Positions 16,637 through 25,274 are shown, counted from the stretch's first letter. The stretch: DNA of 64,000 nt from Limimaricola hongkongensis DSM 17492 (GCF_000600975.2 NZ_KK088653.1:620501-684500), one strand, 5' to 3'. Notes: a model not told the origin generated them from the letters alone. Program-made: numbers and translations.

Positions 16637-17518
16637 ATGACCGCTGCGCCGACCACCGAAGTAAGCCGCCTCCTGAGCGAGGATTTCGACGGCGTCCTCG
16701 ACGCCTGGTTCGCCACGCAGAAGCGCGACGGCGTGCGGCGCCCCGACCTGTTCTCCGACCGTGAAAGCCGGCGCCAGCTCTCCGAGCTTCTGCGGACCTT
16801 TTCCGAGGCGCTGGGCCGGATCGACATCAGCGAGCCGGTCGACATCGATACGGAGGCCTGGTCCGAGCTGCGCATGGCGCTGTCCGAGATCACGCTGGTG
16901 CGCACCGAGCGCGGCGTCGCGCCGTGGGAAATGACCGCCTTCATGCTGGCGCTCAAGCAGCCGGTCTTCGAAAAGCTGAGCGAGGGGCTGGCTAACACGC
17001 CCGAGCGGCTGCTCGCCGAGGCGTCGGATTTCGGCCGCGTCGTCGATGCCTTCGCGATGCATATCAACGAGCATTTCATCGCCGAGCGCGACGAGATCAT
17101 AGAGCGCCAGCGCGCCGAGATGATGGAGCTGTCGACCCCGGTGGTGCAGCTGTGGGAGCGGGTGCTGACCATCCCGCTGATCGGCACGCTGGATTCGATG
17201 CGCGCCCAGGAGGTGATGGAAAACCTGCTGAACTCGATCGTCGAGCATTCCGCCGAGGTGGTGATCGTCGACATCACCGGCGTGCGGGTGGTCGACACGC
17301 AGGTCGCCCAGCACCTGTTGCGCACCGCCGCCGCGGTGCGGCTGATGGGGGCCGAGGCGATCATCTCGGGCATTTCGCCCAAGATCGCCCAGACCATGGT
17401 CGAGCTGGGCGTCGACGTGGGCGAGGTGACGACGCGCCCGTCGATCCGGGCCGCGCTCGACGAGGCGTTCCGCCGGGTCGGCTTCCGGATCAGCCGCGTC
17501 GAGGACACCCGTGTCTGA
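16637..17518 (+). CDS. rsbR: Stressosome sensor/scaffold protein RsbR
   Basis: This is the scaffold subunit of a stressosome, which senses stress and releases RsbT when phosphorylated. The 293-residue protein has an N-terminal non-haem globin-like RsbRD domain (about 10-150), a linker helix rich in Glu and Arg (ERDEIIERQRAEMMEL), and a STAS domain (about 165-285). Thr185 in GTLDSMRAQ and Thr221 in VVDTQVAQH correspond by pattern to the two RsbT-phosphorylated threonines of Bacillus subtilis RsbR. I start at ATG 16637. Longer in-frame starts would run through the upstream gene. The stop overlaps rsbS by 8 bases. Confidence 0.9.
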   Translation: MTAAPTTEVSRLLSEDFDGVLDAWFATQKRDGVRRPDLFSDRESRRQLSELLRTFSEALGRIDISEPVDIDTEAWSELRMALSEITLVRTERGVAPWEMTAFMLALKQPVFEKLSEGLANTPERLLAEASDFGRVVDAFAMHINEHFIAERDEIIERQRAEMMELSTPVVQLWERVLTIPLIGTLDSMRAQEVMENLLNSIVEHSAEVVIVDITGVRVVDTQVAQHLLRTAAAVRLMGAEAIISGISPKIAQTMVELGVDVGEVTTRPSIRAALDEAFRRVGFRISRVEDTRV

Positions 17519-17873
17519 GGCGGCGTCGGTCTACAGCGTCGACAAGGTGCTGCTGGTCGCGATCCGCGACAACATCACCGATACCGACATCATCAACCTG
17601 CAGGAGGATCTCTCCGAGCGGATCGTCAACGAGGCGGCGCGCGGGGTGGTGATCGACATCGCCGCGCTGGAAATCGTCGACACCTTCGTCGGGCGGATTC
17701 TCGCGCAGCTTTCCTCGATCTCGCGGCTGCTGGCGGCCGAGACCTATATCGTCGGCATGCGCCCGGCGGTGGCGATGACGCTGGTGGAGCTCGGCATGGA
17801 CCTGCCCGGCTCGAAAACGGCGCTGTCGCTCAGTCACGCGCTGCGGGCGCTGAAGGCCAAGGGTCTGGCGTGA
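17511..17873 (+). CDS. rsbS: Stressosome protein RsbS
   Basis: This single STAS-domain protein of 120 residues co-assembles with RsbR and holds RsbT in the inactive complex. The signature IVNEAARGVVIDIAALEIVDTFVGR and the later VGMRPAVAMTLVELGMDL match RsbS closely. At the place where B. subtilis RsbS has the phosphorylated Ser59 (VDSF), this protein has Thr58 (VDTF). Thr can still be phosphorylated, so function may be kept. It overlaps rsbR by 8 bases and rsbT by 4, so the three are translationally coupled. Confidence 0.92.
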   Translation: MSEAASVYSVDKVLLVAIRDNITDTDIINLQEDLSERIVNEAARGVVIDIAALEIVDTFVGRILAQLSSISRLLAAETYIVGMRPAVAMTLVELGMDLPGSKTALSLSHALRALKAKGLA

Positions 17874-18277
17874 ACGGCGCGCCGGCGCAGCCGGCGGCGC
17901 GGGTGGAGCTGCGCCGGGAGCGCGATGTCGCTGCCGCGCGGCTAGCGGTTTCCAGAGCGATGGACGCGCTGGGCGCGCGGGCGCTGCGCAAGACTCGTTT
18001 CATCACCGCGGTGAGCGAAATCGCCCGCAACGCGCTTGAACACGGGGGCGGCGGGGTGATGGAGATCTACAACCTCGAACGCCCGCGCCGGATCATGATC
18101 CGCTGTCGCGACGAGGGTCCGGGCATCGCCGATATCGACCAGGCGATGGTCGACGGGTTCTCGACCGCGCGCAGCATGGGCAAGGGGCTTGGCGGGGCGC
18201 GGCGGCTGGTCGCCGCCTTCCGCATCGAAAGCCGCCCCGGCGCGGGCACCACGATCGAGATGGAGGCCGATCCATGA
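17870..18277 (+). CDS. rsbT: Serine/threonine kinase RsbT
   Basis: This 135-residue GHKL-fold protein kinase phosphorylates RsbS and RsbR and then leaves to activate a downstream partner. It has the N-box EIARNALEHGGGG, G1 box DEGPGI and G2 box GKGLGGARRL. GTG 17870 overlaps the rsbS stop. In Bacillus the released RsbT binds the phosphatase RsbU. No RsbU is encoded here, so the target is probably one of the two next gene products. Confidence 0.93.
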   Translation: MNGAPAQPAARVELRRERDVAAARLAVSRAMDALGARALRKTRFITAVSEIARNALEHGGGGVMEIYNLERPRRIMIRCRDEGPGIADIDQAMVDGFSTARSMGKGLGGARRLVAAFRIESRPGAGTTIEMEADP

Positions 18278-19272
18278 GACATGTCGTCGACATTTCCGAC
18301 CCCAGCGCCGTCGCCGAGGCGCGGCGGCTCGCGCGCGGGCTGGCCGATGCCGCCGGGCTTGCGACAGACCGGGCCGAGGCGATGGCGATCGTCGTCACCG
18401 AGATGGCCACCAACCTGCTGCGTCACGCCCGATCGGGTCAGCTGCTGCTGCAGGTCCAGCCCGCCGCCGGGCCGCGGGTCGCGGTGGCCGCGATCGACGC
18501 GGGCCCCGGCATTCCCGACATCGACCGCGCCCTCGCGGACGGCTACTCGACGGGATCGAGCGCGGGCGGCGGGCTCGGCGCGATGCGGCGGCTGGCCGAC
18601 AGCTTCGATATCCGTTCGGCGCCCGAACGCGGCACGGTGACGGTCTGCGGCTTTGGCGCGGCACCGGTGCTGGCCGGGGTGGAGATCGGCGGCTTCCTGA
18701 TGAACTATCCGGGCGACCGGGCCTGCGGCGACGGGTGCGTCGCGCGCGAGGTCGGGGGGCGGGTCGATCTCTTCGCGGTCGACGGGCTTGGCCATGGCCC
18801 GCGCGCCGAGACCGCCGCCGAGGAGGCGATCGCGGGGCTCGGCGCGCTGCGCGGCGACGACCCGGCGCAGGTGCTGTCGGAGCTGTCGGCCCGGCTGGCC
18901 GGCAGCCGCGGTTCGGTCGCGGCGCTGGCGCAGATCGAGGCGGCGGACGGCCGGTTGCGGCTGGCCGGGATCGGCAACATCGCGGCGCTGCTGGTGCATC
19001 CGAACGGGCAGGTGCGGCGGTTGATCAGCCGCGAGGGGCGGCTTGGCGGCGCGGTGCGCATGCCGCCGGTCGAAACCGCGACGATGCGGCCGGGTGACGT
19101 GCTGATCCTGCACAGCGACGGGTTGTCGACGCTGCGCAGCCATGCCGAGCTGCCGCCCCTGGCGGGGATGAGCTGCGAGATGATCGCAGCACAGCTGATG
19201 CACGACCGCAACAAGGGACGGGACGATTGCTGCGCGCTGGTCGCCCGGCTGGCCGGAGAGGACGGGGCATGA
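18274..19272 (+). CDS. RsbT-like ATPase fused to SpoIIE/PP2C phosphatase (RsbX-like)
   Basis: This 332-residue two-domain protein has residues about 1-125 as a second RsbT-like GHKL domain (N-box EMATNLLRHA, G1 DAGPGIPDI, G2 GGGLGAMRRL). Residues about 135-330 are a PPM phosphatase of the RsbX/SpoIIE group, with metal-binding aspartates in FAVDGLGHG (Asp169), HSDGLS and the terminal DDCC. By analogy with RsbX it would dephosphorylate RsbS-P and RsbR-P and reset the stressosome, while the kinase half may compete with RsbT. Start and stop overlap both neighbours by 4 bases. The functional assignment is from family and position. Confidence 0.87.
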   Translation: MRHVVDISDPSAVAEARRLARGLADAAGLATDRAEAMAIVVTEMATNLLRHARSGQLLLQVQPAAGPRVAVAAIDAGPGIPDIDRALADGYSTGSSAGGGLGAMRRLADSFDIRSAPERGTVTVCGFGAAPVLAGVEIGGFLMNYPGDRACGDGCVAREVGGRVDLFAVDGLGHGPRAETAAEEAIAGLGALRGDDPAQVLSELSARLAGSRGSVAALAQIEAADGRLRLAGIGNIAALLVHPNGQVRRLISREGRLGGAVRMPPVETATMRPGDVLILHSDGLSTLRSHAELPPLAGMSCEMIAAQLMHDRNKGRDDCCALVARLAGEDGA

Positions 19273-20426
19273 GGCTGACCACGCTGAAGATCGAGGCCGA
19301 TCAGGACATCGTGCGGCTGCGCATGGCCGGGCAGGAGGTGGCGCGGCATTGCGGTTTTGCCAAGTTCGCCGAGACGCGGATCGTCACCGCGCTGCTGGAG
19401 CTGGGGCGCAACATCGTCCAGCATGGCGGCGGCGGGCGGATGACGCTGGCGCTGGAGCCGCAGGCGGGCTTGCTCGATCTTGTCGTCGAGGCGCTCGATC
19501 AGGGGCCCGGCATCCCGGATGTGGAAGCGCGGCTGGCCGGTGCGGACCCGCTGCCGGGCAAGGCCGAGGGCCTGGGGCTCGGGCTGCGCGGGGTGCAGCG
19601 CATCGCCGATGGGCTGGAGATCGACAGCGGCGCCGAAGGCACCCGGATCCGGGCGCGCTTTGCAACGCGCCGCGCCGCGACCGAGGCCGCCGATATCGGC
19701 AAGCGGGTCGGGTCGGCGCTCACCGCGATGCGGCAGGCGGACCCGGCGGCGATGCTGGCGCAGCAGAACCGGGAGCTGCTCGACGCGATCGAGGAGCGCG
19801 ACATGCTGATGGCCGAGGTGCATCACCGCACCAAGAACAACCTCGCGCTGGTCACCGGGCTGATGCGGCTCAGCCGCGCCGCGTCGCAAAACGAGGAAAC
19901 CCGCCAGGTGCTGCGCGACCTGGAGCTGCGGGTGAAGGCGATCACCGCGATCCACGAGCGGCTGCAGCGCGCCGCCAGCGCCGACAGCACGCCGCTGCTG
20001 CCATTGCTGCGCGACGTGGCCGACCAGACGCGGCAGGCCTTCTCCACGCCGGATCAGGAAATCGCCGTGGCGGTCACGGGCGAGCCGCTGAGCCTGTCGG
20101 GCAATGCCGCGACCGATCTCGCGCTTGCGGCGGGAGAGCTGATGACCAACGCCTGCAAGCATGCCTTTGCCGGTCGCGAAAAGGGGCGGCTGCACGTCGC
20201 GTTGTCGCATGAGGCTGGCATGCTCAAGCTGACGGTGTCCGATGACGGGCACGGGCTGGCACCCGACATGGAGCGCCCCGAGCGATCGGAGTCGCTGGGC
20301 TGGCGGATGATCCGCACCATGACGCAAAAGCATGGCGGCTTCGTGCGCACATCGAGCGGAAACGGCGGTCTGACGGTGGAGCTGGGGTTCGGCGATGCGC
20401 AGCTCGGTCTGGAGCCGGTCGCCTGA
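19269..20426 (+). CDS. RsbT-like domain fused to a HisKA_2 sensor histidine kinase
   Basis: The 385-residue cytoplasmic protein has no membrane segment. Residues 1-135 form a third RsbT-like GHKL domain (N-box ELGRNIVQHGGGG, G1 DQGPGIPDV, G2 GLGLGLRGVQ). Residues about 165-230 form a HisKA_2 dimerisation domain with the phosphoacceptor His in EVHHRTKNN (183-191), and residues about 275-380 are the catalytic domain (ELMTNACKHAF, DDGHGL). HWE and HisKA_2 kinases feed PhyR and similar response regulators in alphaproteobacteria. No response regulator lies next to it, so that link is a guess. It is the last gene of the operon, and ATG 19269 overlaps the previous stop. Confidence 0.88.
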   Translation: MRLTTLKIEADQDIVRLRMAGQEVARHCGFAKFAETRIVTALLELGRNIVQHGGGGRMTLALEPQAGLLDLVVEALDQGPGIPDVEARLAGADPLPGKAEGLGLGLRGVQRIADGLEIDSGAEGTRIRARFATRRAATEAADIGKRVGSALTAMRQADPAAMLAQQNRELLDAIEERDMLMAEVHHRTKNNLALVTGLMRLSRAASQNEETRQVLRDLELRVKAITAIHERLQRAASADSTPLLPLLRDVADQTRQAFSTPDQEIAVAVTGEPLSLSGNAATDLALAAGELMTNACKHAFAGREKGRLHVALSHEAGMLKLTVSDDGHGLAPDMERPERSESLGWRMIRTMTQKHGGFVRTSSGNGGLTVELGFGDAQLGLEPVA

Positions 20427-20524
20427 AGACACACATTTGGCGGCGGTTTCCGGGGAGGAGGGAGGAAGCCGCCGCCATGTCGTGCAAGACGGCCGGGAAG
20501 GAGCAGCACGTCTTGCATCGGTAA

Positions 20525-20568
20525 CACCGGGGGCGCCGAAAAGGTTCGCGCGCCCCGGTGAATTTTTT
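20525..20568 (+). terminator. Rho-independent terminator of the rsb operon
   Basis: CACCGGGGGCGC (20525-20536) pairs with GCGCCCCGGTG (20550-20560) with one bulged G, followed by AATTTTTT (20561-20568). It ends the plus-strand operon about 100 bases after the kinase gene, immediately before the convergent DUF1127 gene. Confidence 0.85.
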
Positions 20569-20569
20569 G

Positions 20570-20779
20570 TCAGGCGCGGCGCGCGGCCTGGGCCGAGATA
20601 TCCTCGATCATCCCGCGGGTGATCCCGAGATCGGCCAGCTCGCGCTCGGTGAGCGCCGACAGTTCGCGGCGGGTGACGCGGTAGGCCTGCGCCTGCTGCT
20701 GGCGCTCGACGAGGCGAGCGATCAGGCGGCCGAAGAAGGAAGCGGGGCGGGCGGTCTGGTTGGTGCTGATGCTGGTCAT
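20570..20779 (-). CDS. Small DUF1127 protein
   Basis: This 69-residue basic protein has a C-terminal YjiS/DUF1127 motif (RRELSALTERELADLGITRGMIEDI). Members of this family are short arginine-rich proteins. Some in alphaproteobacteria act in RNA turnover or respond to phosphate, light or oxidative stress through extracytoplasmic sigma factors. The start at ATG 20779 (MTSISTNQ) is chosen because upstream in-frame residues do not look like protein. It is alone on its strand, convergent with the rsb operon. Confidence 0.82.
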   Translation of the reverse strand: MTSISTNQTARPASFFGRLIARLVERQQQAQAYRVTRRELSALTERELADLGITRGMIEDISAQAARRA

Positions 20780-20940
20780 GATCTGCGGTCCTTGGTCGTG
20801 GGGCTCGGCCTGTCGGGGCCCTCGTGTCGGGGAAGCGCCGTCCTTGGCGCTGATGGCCCCCATCTGGACCCTCAAGGGCCGCTCCACCACGTCCAAGCGC
20901 GCCGCAGCGGCTTGCAGCGGTTGCATGGCGCGGATCCGGT

Positions 20941-20954
20941 CCGAACCGTTTCGG
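20941..20954. promoter_or_regulatory. LacI-type operator, copy 2 (downstream of the lacI gene)
   Basis: CCGAACCGTTTCGG is a 14-base near-palindrome with the central CG typical of LacI-family sites. Its reverse complement differs at one base from the site at 22027-22040. It lies 10 bases past the end of the LacI gene, between it and the DUF1127 gene. Confidence 0.55.
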
Positions 20955-20964
20955 GGCGCGCCTG

Positions 20965-21990
20965 TCAGCCGGGCGGGGCGACCGATCCCGCCTCGACGAT
21001 CTCGAAGCCGCCGACCTGTTGCAGCTGCGTGACCGGGCGCCCTTCGATCGCGCCGATCAGCGCGTCGGCCAACGGCTCCCAGCTTTGCTCCAGCGCCGCG
21101 CGCGTGCCCGAGGTCGGCGGCAGCGACATCAGGTCCTCGCCGGGCAGCATGTCGTCATGCGCCACCACCGACACGTCGCCGGGCACCTTGAGCCCGAGCA
21201 TCGCCAGGGCGCTGTAGATTCCCTTGGCCAGCAACATGTTGCCGGCGATCAGCGCGGTCGGGCGCGGCCCGTCCCCGCCCATCATCCGCAGCGTTGCCAG
21301 CGCCCCCACGCTTTCCGTCATCTGTCCGTGTTCGTGCAGGGCCGGGTCCACCGCCAGCCCGGCCACGCGCAGCGCGGTGTCCCAGCCCTCGCGCCGATGC
21401 GCGGCATAGCAGGTGCTGGCGATGCCGTTGACGAAGCCGATCCGCTCGTGCCCGGCGCGCAGCAGTATCGCGGTCAGCTCGCGCCCCACGGCGACGTTGT
21501 CGATGTCGAAGAACGGGTAATCGGGCCGCGGCGCGCCCCGGCCATGCATCACCAGCGGCACGCCGCGCTTTTGCAGGTAGGCCACGCGCGGGTCGCCATG
21601 CTCGGGTTCGATCAGCACGAAACCGTCGAGCGAGCCGCCATCGATCAGCCGCTGGTGCACCGACACCATGTCCTCGCCATCCTCGGCGGCGTGCAGCACG
21701 AACAGCCGCCCGCGCCGCGAAAAGGCGCCCGACAGCCCGCGCACCATCTGCACGAACATGCTGTCGCGCGGCGTGCGGTCCTGTGGCGGCAGCACCAGCC
21801 CGACGATGCCGGAGCGTCCCGAGGCGAGCCGGCGCGCCGACAGGTTCGGCCTGTAATTCAAGGCCCGCGCCGCTTCCCGCGCGCGGATCTTCGTCTCGAC
21901 GCTGACGTCGTCATGGTCGTTGAGCGCGCGGCTCACCTGCGTGACCGACAGCCCCGTGGCCGCCGCGATGTCCCTGAGCGTCGCCGACAT
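20965..21990 (-). CDS. LacI family transcriptional repressor, probably of alpha-glucoside use
   Basis: The 341-residue regulator has an N-terminal helix-turn-helix (about 3-25, TLRDIAAATGLSVTQVSRAL), a hinge with LSARRLASGRSGIVGLV, and a periplasmic-binding-protein-like sugar domain. ATG 21990 follows GAGGAAA. It is divergent from a GH13 alpha-glucosidase, as AglR is from the alpha-glucoside genes in rhizobia and Rhodobacterales, so a disaccharide such as maltose, sucrose or trehalose is the expected inducer. No sugar transporter accompanies it here. Confidence 0.9.
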   Translation of the reverse strand: MSATLRDIAAATGLSVTQVSRALNDHDDVSVETKIRAREAARALNYRPNLSARRLASGRSGIVGLVLPPQDRTPRDSMFVQMVRGLSGAFSRRGRLFVLHAAEDGEDMVSVHQRLIDGGSLDGFVLIEPEHGDPRVAYLQKRGVPLVMHGRGAPRPDYPFFDIDNVAVGRELTAILLRAGHERIGFVNGIASTCYAAHRREGWDTALRVAGLAVDPALHEHGQMTESVGALATLRMMGGDGPRPTALIAGNMLLAKGIYSALAMLGLKVPGDVSVVAHDDMLPGEDLMSLPPTSGTRAALEQSWEPLADALIGAIEGRPVTQLQQVGGFEIVEAGSVAPPG

Positions 21991-22026
21991 GAATTTCCTC
22001 TCGATGCTGCGCGGCACCTTGCCAAA

Positions 22027-22040
22027 CCGAAACGCTTCGG
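22027..22040. promoter_or_regulatory. LacI-type operator, copy 1 (lacI/alpha-glucosidase intergenic)
   Basis: CCGAAACGCTTCGG is a near-palindrome of two 7-base halves with central CG, matching at 12 of 14 positions when reversed. It lies 37 bases upstream of the lacI start and 51 bases upstream of the glucosidase start, where one repressor could control both. Confidence 0.7.
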
Positions 22041-22090
22041 GCAAGCCTGCCAGCAACCCGATGGCACCCCGAGGGACGAAAGGATACGAG

Positions 22091-23677
22091 ATGAGCAAGG
22101 CGAATTGGTGGAAGGGCGCGGTGATCTACCAGATCTACCCGCGCTCCTATCAGGACGGCAATGACGACGGCATCGGCGATCTCAAGGGAATCACCGAGCG
22201 GCTGCCGCATATCGCCGAGCTCGGCGCCGACGCGATCTGGCTGTCGCCGATCTTCACCTCGCCCATGGCCGACATGGGCTACGACGTGTCGAACTACACC
22301 GACATCGACCCGACCTTCGGCACGCTGGCGGATTTCGACGCCATGGTCGCGCGCGCCCACGAGCTGGGCCTCAAGGTGATGATCGACCAAGTGCTGTCGC
22401 ACTCCTCCGACCAGCACCCCTTCTTCGAGGAAAGCCGCCAGAGCCGCGACAATCCCAAGGCCGACTGGTATGTCTGGGCCGACCCCAAGCATGACGGCTC
22501 GGCGCCCAACAACTGGCAGGCCATCTTCGGCGGCATCGCCTGGGAATGGGAGCCGCGGCGCCGGCAGTACTATTTCCACAACTTCCTGAAGGAGCAGCCC
22601 GACTTCAACTTCCACAACCCGGAAGTGCAGGACTGGCTGCTCTCGACTATGCGGTTCTGGCTTGATCGCGGCGTCGACGGCTTCCGGCTCGACACGGTGA
22701 ACTTCTATTTCCACGACAAGCATCTGCGCGACGATCCGGCGGATTTCCGGCTCGACGGCACGCAGGCGATCAAGCCCTACGAGATGCAGTACCACATCTT
22801 CTCGAAGAACCAGCCCGACAACATCGGCTTCCTCGAAAAGATGCGCAAGCTGATGGACGAGTATGACGACCGCACGCTGGTCGGCGAGGTCGGCGAAAGC
22901 CACCACCCGATCGAGATCATGGGCGAATACACCTCGGCCAATCGGCTGCACATGGCCTACAGCTTCGAGATGCTGAGCGCGAAGTTCACCGCCGAGCATT
23001 TCCGCCACCAGATCGACCAGTTCTTCAAGCTGGCGCCCAAGGGTTGGCCCTGCTGGGCGATGTCGAACCACGACGTGCCGCGGCACGTGTCGCGCTGGGC
23101 CGGGCATGGCGATCAGGACGCGGTCTCCAAGCTCGCCGCGGCGATGCTTCTGTCGATGGAGGGCTCGATCTGCCTCTATCAGGGCGAAGAGCTGGGCCAG
23201 ACCGAGACCGATCTGGAATTTGCAGAGCTGACCGACCCGCAGGGCATCAACTTCTGGCCCGAGGACAAGGGCCGCGATGGTTGCCGCACGCCGATGGTGT
23301 GGGAAAAGGACGCGCCGAATGCCGGTTTCGGCGGGGTCGAGCCGTGGCTTCCGGTCAAGGCGCCGCAGGCGGCGCGGGCCGTCGACACCCAACAGGGCGT
23401 CGAGGGGTCGGTGCTCGAAACCTACCGCGCCCTTCTGAAGCTGCGCCGCGAGACGCCCGACCTGCGCGAAGGCCGCACCATGTTCGCCGAGACCGATGAG
23501 CCGGTGCTGGCCTTCCATCGCGGCGACAAGACGGTCTGCGCCTTCAACCTGTCGGCCACGCCGCAGCAGATCGAGATCGATGGCATCGAGGAAACGCTGT
23601 TCGCGCTCGATGCCGAGGTTGCCGATGGCAAGGTCTGGCTCGGGGCCAATGGCGCGCTGATCGCGCGGCTGGGCTGA
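22091..23677 (+). CDS. Alpha-glucosidase, glycoside hydrolase family 13
   Basis: This 528-residue cytoplasmic enzyme (no signal peptide) hydrolyses terminal alpha-glucosidic bonds of small sugars. The (beta/alpha)8 barrel begins at [17 protein letters not shown]. The catalytic triad is Asp201 (GFRLDTVN), Glu266 (VGEVGES) and Asp328 (SNHDVPR). The size and motifs fit the GH13 oligo-1,6-glucosidase/AglA group. I start at ATG 22091 behind AAAGGA, since upstream in-frame codons overlap the operator and the divergent regulator. It is controlled, by inference, by the adjacent LacI repressor. Confidence 0.93.
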   Translation: MSKANWWKGAVIYQIYPRSYQDGNDDGIGDLKGITERLPHIAELGADAIWLSPIFTSPMADMGYDVSNYTDIDPTFGTLADFDAMVARAHELGLKVMIDQVLSHSSDQHPFFEESRQSRDNPKADWYVWADPKHDGSAPNNWQAIFGGIAWEWEPRRRQYYFHNFLKEQPDFNFHNPEVQDWLLSTMRFWLDRGVDGFRLDTVNFYFHDKHLRDDPADFRLDGTQAIKPYEMQYHIFSKNQPDNIGFLEKMRKLMDEYDDRTLVGEVGESHHPIEIMGEYTSANRLHMAYSFEMLSAKFTAEHFRHQIDQFFKLAPKGWPCWAMSNHDVPRHVSRWAGHGDQDAVSKLAAAMLLSMEGSICLYQGEELGQTETDLEFAELTDPQGINFWPEDKGRDGCRTPMVWEKDAPNAGFGGVEPWLPVKAPQAARAVDTQQGVEGSVLETYRALLKLRRETPDLREGRTMFAETDEPVLAFHRGDKTVCAFNLSATPQQIEIDGIEETLFALDAEVADGKVWLGANGALIARLG

Positions 23678-23684
23678 GCTGCCG

Positions 23685-23716
23685 GCGGCGCGGCGTCCTT
23701 CGGGGTGTCGCGCCGC
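23685..23716 (+). terminator. Very stable TTCG-capped hairpin after the alpha-glucosidase gene
   Basis: A 14-bp stem (23685-23698 with 23703-23716, three G-T wobbles) is closed by a TTCG tetraloop, 7 bases after the stop codon. No T tract follows, so it may be a 3' stabiliser or the end of a Rho-dependent transcript. Confidence 0.6.
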
Positions 23717-24066
23717 GATCCCGCACCGTGCCGTTTCCAGGCATCTTCGGCCCGTCCGGCGCACCCGCCTGGCGGGTCTTGGCGGTGAATGGGCGGAAAT
23801 CCTGCCCGGATCGGTGTTCCGGGGCCAGCCGCGTCGGACGCGCCCTGAGCCACGACCGGCTGCGGCGCATCATATCAACACCTTGCCGCCCGTGGCGGTG
23901 CTCGGCAATCTCGACCGGTTGCCTCCTGCATCGCCGATGGCATCGCGCCTTCCGGCGTCTCGTCGCGGTGCCCATGGCCTGCGTTCGCTCTTTGTGCTAG
24001 AGATCGGAAAAAACCTGACAGAACAAGGCCGGGGCGGGAGCAGCCGCGACCGGCGGATGGGGGCAC
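23717..24066. other. Non-coding stretch upstream of ruvC
   Basis: About 350 bases hold no frame that reads like protein on either strand, and I recognise no RNA family. The final 70 bases (from about 23997) are more A/T-rich, with a GAAAAAACC run, and probably hold the ruvC promoter. Confidence 0.5.
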
Positions 24067-24588
24067 ATGCGAGTCATCGGTATCGATCCGGGTCTGCGAA
24101 ATCTCGGCTGGGGCGTGATCGAGAGCACGGGCGCCCGGCTGCGCCACGTCGCCAACGGCACCTGCCACTCCGAGGGCGACGATCTCGCCGAGCGGCTCTT
24201 GTCGCTGGCTCACCAGCTGCGCGCGGTGATCGCCGAACATGCCCCCGAAGCGGCGGCGGTCGAGCATGTCTTCGTCAATTCCGACGGGGCGGGCACGCTC
24301 AAGCTCGGGCAGGCGCGCGGCATCGCGCTGATGATCCCCGCCGAGGCGGGGCTGGCGGTGGGCGAATACATGCCCTCGACCATCAAGAAGGCCGTGGTCG
24401 GCAATGGCGCCGCCGCCAAGGCGCAGGTGCAGCACATGGTGAAGCTGCAGCTGCCCGGCGTGACGCTCGACAGCGCCGATGCCGCCGACGCGCTCGCCAT
24501 CGCCATCTGCCACGCGCATCACCTGCAATCGGCGGGCCATTTCGCCGCCGCCGTGGCGCGGGCCGAAGCGGGGAGGGCGCGGGCGTGA
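24067..24588 (+). CDS. ruvC: Crossover junction endodeoxyribonuclease RuvC
   Basis: This is the Holliday-junction resolvase. The 173-residue RNase H-fold protein shows the catalytic acidic residues Asp7 in [13 protein letters not shown], Glu in AAVEHVFVN, and the C-terminal Asp pair in [14 protein letters not shown]. It starts at ATG 24067. Its stop overlaps the GTG of ruvA by 4 bases, so ruvCAB is one coupled unit. Confidence 0.97.
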   Translation: MRVIGIDPGLRNLGWGVIESTGARLRHVANGTCHSEGDDLAERLLSLAHQLRAVIAEHAPEAAAVEHVFVNSDGAGTLKLGQARGIALMIPAEAGLAVGEYMPSTIKKAVVGNGAAAKAQVQHMVKLQLPGVTLDSADAADALAIAICHAHHLQSAGHFAAAVARAEAGRARA

Positions 24589-25274
24589 TCGGCCGTATCG
24601 CCGGACGGCTGGAATACCGCGCGGCCGATCACATTCTGGTCGACGTGCGCGGCGTGGGTTACGTGATCTATGTCTCCGATCGGGTACTCGCGCAGCTGCC
24701 CGGACCCGGAGAGGCGGTGGCGCTCTATACCGAGCTTCTGGTGCGCGAGGATATCCTGCAGCTCTTCGGTTTCCCGACGCTCGTGGAAAAGGAATGGCAC
24801 CGGCTGCTGCTCACGGTGCAGGGAATCGGCGCCAAGGCCTCTCTTGCCATCCTTGGCGCGCTGGGCGCCGACGGTCTGAGCCGCGCCATCGCGATCTCCG
24901 ACTGGTCGGCGGTGGCCCGCGCCAAGGGCGTCGGCCCCAAAACCGCGCAGCGCGTGGTCAACGAATTGAAGGACAAGGCGCCGACGATCATGGCGATGGG
25001 CGCGCAGGCCCCCGCGATGCCGGGCGGTGAAGCCGATGCGGTGATCGACGATGCGCCGACCGAGGCGCCCAAGCCCGCGAAGAAACCGGCGAAGAAGAAG
25101 GATACCGGCAACGCCGCAGCGCAGGCCGAGGCGCTCTCGGCGCTGGGCAATCTGGGCTACGGCCTGTCCGAGGCCGCCGCCGCCGTGGCCGAGACCGCGC
25201 ATGAGGCGCCCGAGGCCGACACAGCGATGCTGATCCGCGCGGCGCTGCGCAAGCTCGCGCCCAAGGATCGCTAG
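24585..25274 (+). CDS. ruvA: Holliday junction branch migration protein RuvA
   Basis: RuvA binds the four-way junction and loads RuvB. The 229-residue protein starts at GTG 24585 ([11 protein letters not shown]). It has the OB-fold domain (1-65), helix-hairpin-helix motifs ([16 protein letters not shown] and [17 protein letters not shown]) and a C-terminal RuvB-binding domain (about 185-229). The linker between domains II and III is longer and more basic than usual ([11 protein letters not shown]), adding about 25 residues. No function is known for it. Confidence 0.95.
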   Translation: MIGRIAGRLEYRAADHILVDVRGVGYVIYVSDRVLAQLPGPGEAVALYTELLVREDILQLFGFPTLVEKEWHRLLLTVQGIGAKASLAILGALGADGLSRAIAISDWSAVARAKGVGPKTAQRVVNELKDKAPTIMAMGAQAPAMPGGEADAVIDDAPTEAPKPAKKPAKKKDTGNAAAQAEALSALGNLGYGLSEAAAAVAETAHEAPEADTAMLIRAALRKLAPKDR

